Below, piece by piece: positions 24,028 to 31,071 of a stretch of DNA of 34,689 nucleotides. Where the stretch lies: the NCBI GenBank assembly GCA_964352905.1, contig CAYGTS010000006.1, positions 1 through 34,689 of the forward strand, given 5' to 3'. The notes beneath the pieces were generated by a model. It was not told where the DNA came from and searched no databases. It saw only the letters and a list, made by a program, of their open reading frames with translations. Both the position numbers and the translations under genes were made by a program. Each line of letters opens with the position of its first letter. Position 1 is the first letter of the stretch. The stretch is from CAYGTS01 sp964352905 (GTDB taxonomy: Bacteria; Pseudomonadota; Gammaproteobacteria; JAHCLG01).

Positions 24028-24565
24028 TCATTAGTTTTTCAGTATTGGTAATTAAGTTATGATAAACACGCCTCTGTTCAGATAAATTTTTATAAAGTCG
24101 AAGCAGTAATTGCTGCCGTTGAATTGGGGGCAGTGATATTGGGGTTTGTTCAAGCGATAGGCGCCTTATGCTTTTAGCAACTGAACCCTCTGATGCTTTT
24201 TCAAAATATTTTTGAGCAGTGTGTTGATTAAGTTGCCAAGCAATAAACTCTGGTATTGCGTTGGGTGACTTAACACGGATCACAAAAAAATGAGGCGATG
24301 CAACAGCTTTATCGAATTGCCCATTATATAAAACGGCGTAATGTTGAGAACCCCGAGCCACAAACAAAATATCACCTGAACACAAGAAATCAGGTTCGCG
24401 TTTTGTTGATAATGTTGTTTTCATGACAGCATTGGGCTTGATCCCCTCTTCCATCGAGACATTTTTCATTTGGATCACCGACACACCGCCATTGCGGTGC
24501 TCAGGGATCTTGCCTCGGAAGGAGTATCCACAAGATATTTCTGCTATTTGTGTTAATTGCATCAT
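24023..24565 (-). CDS. hsdS: Half-size type I specificity subunit HsdS
   Basis: A 180-residue protein matching one half of a specificity subunit: one target-recognition domain (CGYSFRGKIPEH, VIQMKNV, DILFVARGSQHYAVL) followed by one conserved helix (ISLPPIQRQQLLLRLYKNL). Full HsdS proteins have about 400 residues and two such halves. Half-size HsdS proteins can dimerise and recognise symmetric sites, so it may be functional; alternatively it is a remnant. The last Arg codon and the TAA stop lie inside repeat copy 4, so the insertion may have trimmed the end. It is first in the island's transcription order, upstream of hsdM. Confidence 0.8.
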   Translation of the reverse strand: MMQLTQIAEISCGYSFRGKIPEHRNGGVSVIQMKNVSMEEGIKPNAVMKTTLSTKREPDFLCSGDILFVARGSQHYAVLYNGQFDKAVASPHFFVIRVKSPNAIPEFIAWQLNQHTAQKYFEKASEGSVAKSIRRLSLEQTPISLPPIQRQQLLLRLYKNLSEQRRVYHNLITNTEKLMR

Positions 24566-24626
24566 GTCTTTTTTTTACGTCATGGTAGATAATGCAAATC
24601 ATCTTCCATTAATACAGTTTTGTCAA

Positions 24627-24663
24627 TTATTTTTAACATCATTGATAATGATGTTAAAAATAA
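24627..24663. promoter_or_regulatory. Perfect 17-bp AT-rich hairpin between hsdS and thyA
   Basis: Arms 24627-24643 and 24647-24663 are perfectly complementary (TTATTTTTAACATCATT) with a 3-nt loop. It lies 62 bp upstream of hsdS in a 264-bp gap with no gene. It may be an operator for the restriction genes. The stem has few G/C pairs, so it is a weak candidate for a terminator. The rest of the gap shows no further clear structure apart from the thyA upstream region. Confidence 0.6.
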
Positions 24664-24829
24664 AAACACATTTATAAGAACATTTGCCACGGCTTGGGAC
24701 ACTTTCCATACAATAGCTAAGCGCCTGTTCTGAACAAAACAATGAGTCAATTTTCGCAATTTAATGGCACTTCGCACTTGAACGCTATAGAATTATAGGT
24801 ATATGAAATTTATTTAGGAACCAGGCAAT

Positions 24830-25624
24830 ATGCAGCAATATCATGCCTTTTTGCAGGCTATTCTTGATCACGGTGTTAAAAAAGTAGATCGCACCGGGGT
24901 TGGCACGATTAGTCTTTTTTCTTATCAAATGCGTTTTAATCTCAAAACCGGTTTTCCGCTGGTTACCACCAAGAAAGTTCACACTAAAAGTGTTATTCAT
25001 GAGTTATTGTGGTTTTTGCGTGGCGATACCAATACGCAATATCTTAATGATCATGGCGTGACGATTTGGGATGAATGGGCTGATGCAAAAGGCAATTTGG
25101 GGCCTGTTTACGGTAAACAATGGCGCGCTTGGGAAACTCGTGATGGACGTGTGATTGATCAAATTGCCAATGTGATCGACAGTTTAAAACATTCCCCCGA
25201 TTCCAGACGCCATATTGTTAATGCTTGGAACGTGGGCGAACTGGATAAAATGGCCTTACCACCTTGTCATTTATTGTTCCAATTTTATGTCGCAAATAAT
25301 CAATTATCTTGCGCGCTTTATCAACGCTCTGCCGATGCATTTTTAGGTGTGCCATTTAATATTGCGTCATATTCATTATTAACGCATATGATTGCCGAGC
25401 AATGTCATCTTGATGTTGGTGAATTTATTTGGAATGGTGGTGATTGTCATATTTACAATAATCATCTCGAGCAAGTGCACACACAATTGCAGCGTAAACC
25501 CTATCCTTTGCCCACTTTAAACATTAAACCGGGCGTAAAAAATATTAATGATTACCAGGTTAGCGATTTTGAATTTTTAAATTATCAATGTCACCCAAAA
25601 ATTGCAGCACCGATTGCAGTTTAA
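24830..25624 (+). CDS. thyA: Thymidylate synthase ThyA
   Basis: A 264-residue enzyme, exactly the length of the E. coli protein, that methylates dUMP to dTMP using methylene-tetrahydrofolate. The nucleophile Cys146 is in LPPCHLLFQFY. The phosphate-binding Arg pair is in DSRRHIV (125-131) and QRSADAFLGVPFN. The N-terminal DRTGVGT motif and the C-terminal IAAPIAV are intact. AGGA lies 12 nt upstream of the ATG. The CBS-domain gene follows after 21 bp and is probably cotranscribed. It is standard core metabolism at the edge of the restriction island. Confidence 0.97.
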   Translation: MQQYHAFLQAILDHGVKKVDRTGVGTISLFSYQMRFNLKTGFPLVTTKKVHTKSVIHELLWFLRGDTNTQYLNDHGVTIWDEWADAKGNLGPVYGKQWRAWETRDGRVIDQIANVIDSLKHSPDSRRHIVNAWNVGELDKMALPPCHLLFQFYVANNQLSCALYQRSADAFLGVPFNIASYSLLTHMIAEQCHLDVGEFIWNGGDCHIYNNHLEQVHTQLQRKPYPLPTLNIKPGVKNINDYQVSDFEFLNYQCHPKIAAPIAV

Positions 25625-25645
25625 TGGAATTTAAGGAGTAATATT

Positions 25646-26068
25646 ATGACGCATTTAAAATCGATTTTAAAACCACAAAACGTGCAAGAACTACCGCCTA
25701 ATAGCACGGTTGCCGCTGCAGTGGAACAAATGAGTAGCAAGCATATTGGGAGTGTGATTATTGCTGAAGGCACTAAAATTTTAGGTATTTTCACCGAGCG
25801 TGATTTACTCAATCGCGTTATCGCGCATAATAAAAATCCTGAAAAAATTCATCTAAAAGACGTGATGACAGGCAATATTACTACGGTCACACCGGAAACT
25901 ACCGTGAATGAATGTTTTAATCTCATGAAAGAGGTCGGTTGTCGCCATTTACCCGTAGTTGAAGAAGGCAAGGTGATTGCAATTGTTTCGATTAAGCATG
26001 TTCTCAGCTGGACAATCGATGCGTTACGTTATGAACGTGATCAGTTAAAACAGTATATTCATAACTAA
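25646..26068 (+). CDS. Two-CBS-domain protein
   Basis: A 140-residue soluble protein composed of two CBS domains (about 8-66 and 70-128). The domain signature GIFTERDLLNRVIAHNK closes the first, and VMTGNITTVTPETTVNEC opens the second. CBS pairs bind adenine nucleotides and act as energy or redox sensors; stand-alone versions regulate unknown partners. AAGGAG lies 8 nt before the ATG. It follows thyA by 21 bp. It ends in a 4-bp overlap with the convergent umuC. A specific function cannot be stated. Confidence 0.88.
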   Translation: MTHLKSILKPQNVQELPPNSTVAAAVEQMSSKHIGSVIIAEGTKILGIFTERDLLNRVIAHNKNPEKIHLKDVMTGNITTVTPETTVNECFNLMKEVGCRHLPVVEEGKVIAIVSIKHVLSWTIDALRYERDQLKQYIHN

Positions 26069-27342
26069 GTTAAAACCTGCAAAATGTCATGCCAACAAGT
26101 GGTAAAACGCGGGCTGCAATTTTTACGTTGCGCTTGCCAACTTGGTGCTGCTTGCATTTTTTGACTCGCAAGATAAAGGGTATCTTTCCCAAAACGCTGA
26201 TTAATCACATCTAATGTTTTAGCCGCACGTTTATTTAGAATCACTTTTTGATTATTAAATAAATCATACTGCAACCCATCATTTTCAGAAGTTAAATTAT
26301 TGAGTAAAACACCTACTTTTTGATAAGCCAAACCTTGTTTGAAAATTTTTAGCAACCCTTGCTTGGCATAATGAATAATCGTTGCGGTATCTTGTGTCAT
26401 TTGCGGTAAATTGATTTGCGCACTGCGACTGTAATAAGGTTGTGTTTTACTATGCCGATCCGTATTTAAAAATACTTGAATTTGTTTGCTCAGTAAACCT
26501 TGTGCGCGCAATTTTTCACACGCTCTCGCACAATAATGACTTAACGCTTCTGCAATGATTAAGACATCAATCTGTTTTTTGCCAAATGATCGGGAACACA
26601 CAATACTTTGTTTAGGTGGTGCAATCACTTCTATTTTTAAACAAGGTTTTCCCTGCAATTCATAAACCGTATTGGCTAAGGTAATATTAAAATGTTTACG
26701 CATTATCTGAGGATTTGTTTGCGCTAAATCCAATGCCGTTAAAATATTGTGTTGCTGTAATTGTTTAGCCCATCTTTTACCAATCCCCCAAACGTCATCA
26801 ATCATGGTTGCCAGTAACGCTTGTTGCGAAGAAACATGCGTATCTAAAATACAAACGGCTTTTTGCATTTTTTTCTTTGCTTGTAACACTGCTATTTTTG
26901 CTAATGTTTTAGTTTTACCCACGCCAATTGCTACTGGAATACCCACTTGTTGTTGAATGCTTGCCACAATGTGCGACAAATATTGTGTTAAATTAATATT
27001 TTCGGCACCCATTAATTCAATAAACGCTTCATCAATCGAATAAGTTTCAACGCGGCTTTCAAAAGTTTGCAAGACGTGATTAACGCGATAAGATAAATCA
27101 CCATAGAGTGAATAATTTGAAGAGCACACCGCAATATTATGTTGCTGGCAGAATGATCGAATTTTCCAAAAAGGCACACCCATATCAATACCAAATGCTT
27201 TTGCTTCATTGGAACGTGCAATCACACAACCGTCATTATTCGATAAAATCACCACCGGCTTGTTTCTTAATTGCGGCTGAAAAACACGTTCACAGGAAAC
27301 ATAAAAATTATTGCAATCAACAATAGCAAATAACCGTGTCAT
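26065..27342 (-). CDS. umuC: DNA polymerase V catalytic subunit UmuC
   Basis: A 425-residue Y-family translesion polymerase, usual length. Metal-binding residues are in AIVDCNNFYVSCER (Asp9) and YSIDEAFIEL (Asp104, Glu105). VILSNNDGCVIARSNEAKA is the UmuC hallmark, and a helix-hairpin-helix region (VWGIGKRWAKQL) and a C-terminal little-finger part follow. The first codon overlaps the end of umuD by 4 bp (ATGA), so translation is coupled. UmuC works with cleaved UmuD in SOS mutagenesis. The frame is intact. Confidence 0.95.
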   Translation of the reverse strand: MTRLFAIVDCNNFYVSCERVFQPQLRNKPVVILSNNDGCVIARSNEAKAFGIDMGVPFWKIRSFCQQHNIAVCSSNYSLYGDLSYRVNHVLQTFESRVETYSIDEAFIELMGAENINLTQYLSHIVASIQQQVGIPVAIGVGKTKTLAKIAVLQAKKKMQKAVCILDTHVSSQQALLATMIDDVWGIGKRWAKQLQQHNILTALDLAQTNPQIMRKHFNITLANTVYELQGKPCLKIEVIAPPKQSIVCSRSFGKKQIDVLIIAEALSHYCARACEKLRAQGLLSKQIQVFLNTDRHSKTQPYYSRSAQINLPQMTQDTATIIHYAKQGLLKIFKQGLAYQKVGVLLNNLTSENDGLQYDLFNNQKVILNKRAAKTLDVINQRFGKDTLYLASQKMQAAPSWQAQRKNCSPRFTTCWHDILQVLT

Positions 27343-27722
27343 CGAATTTTTCTCACCACACCTGAAACTACGCCCATAATAAAATTATCATCCTGTGCTT
27401 TTAATTCAATGCGTTTAAAATTAGGGTTAGCTGGAATTAACCATACTTTATGATCAATATGTAAGGTTTTTAAGGTGTATTCATTCTCAACACAAGCAAT
27501 CACAATATCGCCGCTGCGTGCTTGTAACGCTCTATCTACCACTAATATATCATTTTCAATGATTGCAGCGTCTTGCATAGAAACACCTCTCACACGCACA
27601 AAAATGGTTGCCGCTTTATGCGCAATTAAATAGTCATCTAAGCTTAAATCCGCTTCGATATAATCATCCGCAGGGGACGGGAAACCGGCTTGCACCGCAC
27701 AGGCAAATAAAGGAATGAACAT
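27339..27722 (-). CDS. umuD: UmuD, LexA-like self-cleaving subunit
   Basis: A 127-residue protein in the form starting at 27722. The cleavage site is QAGFPSP: Ala12-Gly13 instead of the Cys-Gly of E. coli UmuD, like the Ala-Gly of LexA. The catalytic Ser48 is in GVSMQDA and Lys85 is in YTLKTL. The frame continues upstream to 27845, but that extension begins with TTG and contains a promoter, so the ATG at 27722 with AAAGAG before it is preferred. RecA-stimulated self-cleavage would yield the short form that binds UmuC. Confidence 0.88.
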   Translation of the reverse strand: MFIPLFACAVQAGFPSPADDYIEADLSLDDYLIAHKAATIFVRVRGVSMQDAAIIENDILVVDRALQARSGDIVIACVENEYTLKTLHIDHKVWLIPANPNFKRIELKAQDDNFIMGVVSGVVRKIR

Positions 27723-27752
27723 GATGGCACTCTTTGACTCAATATCTGAATA

Positions 27753-27781
27753 AAGATAGAGAATTTTTTGAGAACTTTCAA
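27753..27781 (-). promoter_or_regulatory. Promoter of umuDC
   Basis: On the minus strand TTGAAA (27776-27781) and TATCTT (27753-27758) are 17 bp apart. The start point would be near 27746, 24 nt before the umuD ATG. I did not find the CTG-N10-CAG LexA operator of Gammaproteobacteria around it. Confidence 0.5.
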
Positions 27782-27919
27782 GCAGGCTGTTTAAATAATT
27801 TTCTATGAAGATTAATTCACATTGATTCAACAAAGTAGCCAGCAAGCACGGCCCAGTAAAACGATTAAAACACCGCTATTGATCTGAAATGACACCAAAA
27901 ATAACTATCGGTTGATTGA

Positions 27920-27948
27920 TTGTGTCTGACATGACTTCCGAATATACT
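27920..27948 (+). promoter_or_regulatory. Promoter of the Cys-rich secreted protein gene
   Basis: TTGTGT (27920-27925) and TATACT (27943-27948) are separated by 17 bp. A GGAG Shine-Dalgarno follows at 27973-27976. The gene therefore has its own transcription unit. Confidence 0.5.
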
Positions 27949-27980
27949 GCGGCTTCATCTAGTTTTAATTACGGAGAAAA

Positions 27981-28427
27981 ATGATGAACAAAAATTTATT
28001 AGGCTTAGGTTTATCAGCCGCCCTACTCATGCCAGCACTTTCTTTTGCACAAGCACCACATGTGGACTGGGGTAATTGTCCAGCCAATCAAATTTGTTGT
28101 CCTAAAGCATTTTATTGCAATAATACGAGCTGTGGTGATACAAAAGACTGGGTTTTCATCATTCATCAGCCACAAGGCAGTAGTGTCAACGAGCTTGATT
28201 TACTGGATGAGATAGCTTATCTCTGGTTTGACCATACTACGGCTACTCATATGATTTGCACGTATGAAAATCCAACGAACAAAATGAGTGTCACTGCCGT
28301 CTATCGTATCTCTTCAGGCGAAATTTATCATTTAAACGGAACGAGTTGGCAACTTTCTACAGATCAAACGCAGGCATTCTGTCAATCTAGCGACCAAAAT
28401 CAATGCACACTAATAAAGTCAAAGTAA
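27981..28427 (+). CDS. Secreted Cys-rich hypothetical protein
   Basis: A 148-residue protein not recognised as a known family. Residues 1 to about 24 are a Sec signal peptide (KNLLGLGLSAALLMPALSFA, cleavage after AQA or SFA). The mature part has eight cysteines: five clustered at the N-terminus (NCPANQICCPKAFYC, TSC) and three later (MICTYE, FCQ, QCTL), suggesting four disulphides in the periplasm or outside. Two ATGs (27981, 27984) are possible; the second has better spacing from GGAG. It stands alone between umuDC and ctpA, with its own promoter and terminator. Confidence 0.75.
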   Translation: MMNKNLLGLGLSAALLMPALSFAQAPHVDWGNCPANQICCPKAFYCNNTSCGDTKDWVFIIHQPQGSSVNELDLLDEIAYLWFDHTTATHMICTYENPTNKMSVTAVYRISSGEIYHLNGTSWQLSTDQTQAFCQSSDQNQCTLIKSK

Positions 28428-28442
28428 CGGATTAATCTGCAG

Positions 28443-28480
28443 TTGTCGTGCTACTCAAAGAAGCGGCACGACAATTTTCT
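28443..28480 (+). terminator. Intrinsic terminator after the Cys-rich protein gene
   Basis: TTGTCGTGC (28443-28451) and GCACGACAA (28466-28474) form a perfect 9-bp stem with a 14-nt loop, followed by TTTTCT. It lies 15 bp after the stop codon at 28427 and just beyond the convergent ctpA. Confidence 0.65.
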
Positions 28481-28482
28481 CA

Positions 28483-29895
28483 CTACTCCACCGTATTCGT
28501 CACCGCAGAGCTGCTGGCTTTAATGACTTTTTTTAAGCCCTTTTGTTGGTGCAAAACATGTAAGCCTTTGAGTAACTGCAAGGCTTGATAAAGTTGATAA
28601 TCAGAATAAATTAACGGTTTGCCATCTTTATCTTTCGCCACAATGTCACTCTGATCTTGAGCTGTTTGATCATTCGTTAAATGATGATCTAAATCTGCTT
28701 CTTTAACAAAACTTAATACCTCTTTTTGATTTTGTTTATTTTCTGGGACCACGATTTCATCAACCACGATATCGGGCTTAATGCCTTTGGCTTGAATAGA
28801 GCGCCCATTCGGCGTGTAATAACGGGCGGTGGTTAATTTAATCGCGGTTTTATCATCTAACGGTAAGACGGTTTGTACTGAACCTTTGCCAAACGATTTT
28901 TTGCCTAAAATAACTGCACGCTGATGATCTTGTAAGGCGCCTGCAACAATTTCAGAAGCCGATGCAGAACCTTCATTGATTAATACGATTAATGGCACAC
29001 CATCTAACGCATCACCGGCGGTTGCATTAGCACGCAATTGCGCCCCTGGAATACGCCCTTCGGTATAGACAATTAATTTGTTTTTACCTAGCGCGCGGCT
29101 ATCTAAAAAAGTATCACTCACATCAACAGCAGCATCTAATAAACCGCCTGGATTATTGCGCAAATCTAAAATCAAACCTTGTAAATGACCCTTAGACTCG
29201 GTTTGTAATTTGCGCACCGCTTTATAAAGATCGGTTCCTGATGGTGCTTGAAAAACACTAATACGCACATAACCATAATGCGGTGTTAATAAACGACTTT
29301 TAACACTGGCAACATGGATCACTTCACGGGTTAACGTAAAGATTTGTGGCTTTTTTTCGCCTTTTCGCACAATAGTAAGCTTAATAGCTGTGCCTTTCTG
29401 GCCACGCATTTTTGAAACGGCATCACGTAAACTCATACCTTTGATAATTTTGCCATCGATTCCGATAATCACATCACCCGATTTGATACCCGCTTTCGCA
29501 GCAGGCGAGTCATCAATGGGTGCAACGACTTTAATAAAACCATTTTCACTGGTTACTTCTAAACCAAGACCACCGAACTCACCGGTAGTACTAGATTGTA
29601 GTTCTGCATATTCTTCTTCGCTTAAATAGGACGAGTGTGGATCCAACCCTTCAAGCATGCCACGAATAGCATTTTCAAAGACTTTTTTGTCTTCAACTGG
29701 TTCTACGTAATAATTTTTAACATGGCCAATCGTCGTAGTAAAACGACGCACATCTTCCAGTGGTAAAACGTGATCAGCGGCATCTTCTTGATTCGTTGCA
29801 TCTGCCGCGTAGGTTTGTTGCCAAAAAGCAAACAAGATGGTTAGTAACGCAAGAAAATAACATGCTATCAAAGACTTATTAACTGTTGCTCTCAT
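28483..29895 (-). CDS. Carboxy-terminal processing protease, S41 family (CtpA-like)
   Basis: A 470-residue periplasmic protease. The N-terminus is a signal peptide or anchor (SLIACYFLALLTILFAFW). A PDZ domain follows at about 110-190 (GGLGLEVTSENGFIKVVAP, GIKSGDVIIGIDG). The Ser-Lys catalytic pair is in NEGSASASEIVAGAL and KSFGKGSVQTV, typical of tail-specific proteases, which act on lipoproteins and cell-wall enzymes. The C-terminal part is Gln/Lys-rich. The gene lies 54 bp downstream of envC, in the usual gammaproteobacterial gpmI-envC-ctpA cluster. The enzyme appears intact. Confidence 0.92.
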   Translation of the reverse strand: MRATVNKSLIACYFLALLTILFAFWQQTYAADATNQEDAADHVLPLEDVRRFTTTIGHVKNYYVEPVEDKKVFENAIRGMLEGLDPHSSYLSEEEYAELQSSTTGEFGGLGLEVTSENGFIKVVAPIDDSPAAKAGIKSGDVIIGIDGKIIKGMSLRDAVSKMRGQKGTAIKLTIVRKGEKKPQIFTLTREVIHVASVKSRLLTPHYGYVRISVFQAPSGTDLYKAVRKLQTESKGHLQGLILDLRNNPGGLLDAAVDVSDTFLDSRALGKNKLIVYTEGRIPGAQLRANATAGDALDGVPLIVLINEGSASASEIVAGALQDHQRAVILGKKSFGKGSVQTVLPLDDKTAIKLTTARYYTPNGRSIQAKGIKPDIVVDEIVVPENKQNQKEVLSFVKEADLDHHLTNDQTAQDQSDIVAKDKDGKPLIYSDYQLYQALQLLKGLHVLHQQKGLKKVIKASSSAVTNTVE

Positions 29896-29949
29896 AGTGA
29901 TTACCTCGTTTATGATCCCTAAATTTACCTACGTAGAGCTAATTTATTC

Positions 29950-31071
29950 TTATTGACACCATCTTGCAGGATCAAGCGGATTTCCATTATGCCTTATAGC
30001 AAAGTATAAACTACTTTTACTAAAACCACCGCTTTCGCCTACTTTGGCAATTAACGCTCCCTGTTGCACAAAGTCACCTGTTTTCCGGAACAAACTCTGA
30101 TTTCGCCCATAAAGCGACATATAACCGTTTCCATGATCGATAATCATCAATAAACCAAAACCTCTTAACCAGTCGGCAAAGATCACTTGCCCAGGATAAA
30201 TCGCATGAATGTCTTGTCCTAAAGAGCCGCCAATCACAACGCCATTAAGCTTTAAGGATTCTTCAGTATTGACCGATCCAAACCGTTCCAAGATTTTGCC
30301 CTGCACTGGCCACGCCAAATGGCCGCGCATGTTGGCAAAATGTAATGCTTTTAAATTAAGTCTCAGTGGTTGTTGTGACAAATGATTAATCACTTCAAGC
30401 AAAACTTGTTTATTGGCTTGTAATTCGGTTAAACGTGCTTGGTGCGATTGTAATTGTTTATTTAATTGCAATAAAACCAGTTTACGCAGTTGCTGCTGCT
30501 GTTGGACTTGTTGTTGCTGTGCTTGTTGTTGATCATGATCATGTTGCAGGCTGTTTGTTTCTGTTTGAATTTGATTCAGCATTATTGCAAGCTGCGTTAA
30601 GTTCGTTTGGATTTGTTGAATTAATGCAACACGCGCATGGTTAAAGTAACGATAATACCCCATCATTAAGCTCACTTGATCCGGATCTTGCTGATTCAAT
30701 AAAATTTTTAGTGATTGTTGCCTACTCAATATATAAGCGGCTTGGATTTGTCTTGCTAACGAATGATTTTGGTTTTGTAACTTGGTTAAAACAATTTGTT
30801 TTTGCTGCTCAAGCTCATTTAAACTTTTGCGTTTGCTCGCAATTTGCTGATCGAGTTCTGCCATGTTTTTAGTTAATTGACCAATTTGCACTTCGCTTTG
30901 CTTTAAAGACAATAATAATTCATGCCGTTTTTTTTGTTCTTGCTGTAAGGTTTTTTGCACACCTTGGATTTGTGTGGTAACACGTTTTATTTTTTGTAAA
31001 TTAGGATCGGCAGCAAACGCATTAACCGTTAGCAGCAAATTCATGCAAAAAAGATAGATCCATCGCTTCAT
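29950..31071 (-). CDS. EnvC-like periplasmic amidase activator (LytM domain)
   Basis: A 373-residue protein with a signal peptide (IYLFCMNLLLTVNAFA), long coiled coils (about 25-240, many Gln residues) and a C-terminal LytM/M23 domain (about 270-373). The zinc ligands expected in active M23 peptidases are not in place (GGSLGQDIHA, RGFGLLMIIDHGNGYMSLYG, YFAIRHNG), as in EnvC, which does not cut peptidoglycan but activates the AmiA/B amidases at the division septum. The start overlaps the end of gpmI by 4 bp. The coiled-coil segment (encoded around 30480-30560) is a low-complexity Gln-rich tract. Confidence 0.9.
   Translation of the reverse strand: MKRWIYLFCMNLLLTVNAFAADPNLQKIKRVTTQIQGVQKTLQQEQKKRHELLLSLKQSEVQIGQLTKNMAELDQQIASKRKSLNELEQQKQIVLTKLQNQNHSLARQIQAAYILSRQQSLKILLNQQDPDQVSLMMGYYRYFNHARVALIQQIQTNLTQLAIMLNQIQTETNSLQHDHDQQQAQQQQVQQQQQLRKLVLLQLNKQLQSHQARLTELQANKQVLLEVINHLSQQPLRLNLKALHFANMRGHLAWPVQGKILERFGSVNTEESLKLNGVVIGGSLGQDIHAIYPGQVIFADWLRGFGLLMIIDHGNGYMSLYGRNQSLFRKTGDFVQQGALIAKVGESGGFSKSSLYFAIRHNGNPLDPARWCQ

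Noticed and set aside
24640..24656. Fur-box-like GATAATGAT in the palindrome upstream of hsdS
   Set aside because: Only part of the 19-bp Fur consensus is present, and the symmetry centre belongs to the longer AT-rich hairpin. Neither neighbour has to do with iron.
27723..27845. N-terminal extension of umuD by 41 residues
   Set aside because: The frame is open but starts with TTG, contains a good promoter, and has no similarity to UmuD.
28443..28480. Bidirectional terminator for the Cys-rich gene and ctpA
   Set aside because: The T-run is only on the plus-strand side; for ctpA transcripts the hairpin is followed by CTGCAG, not U-rich sequence.
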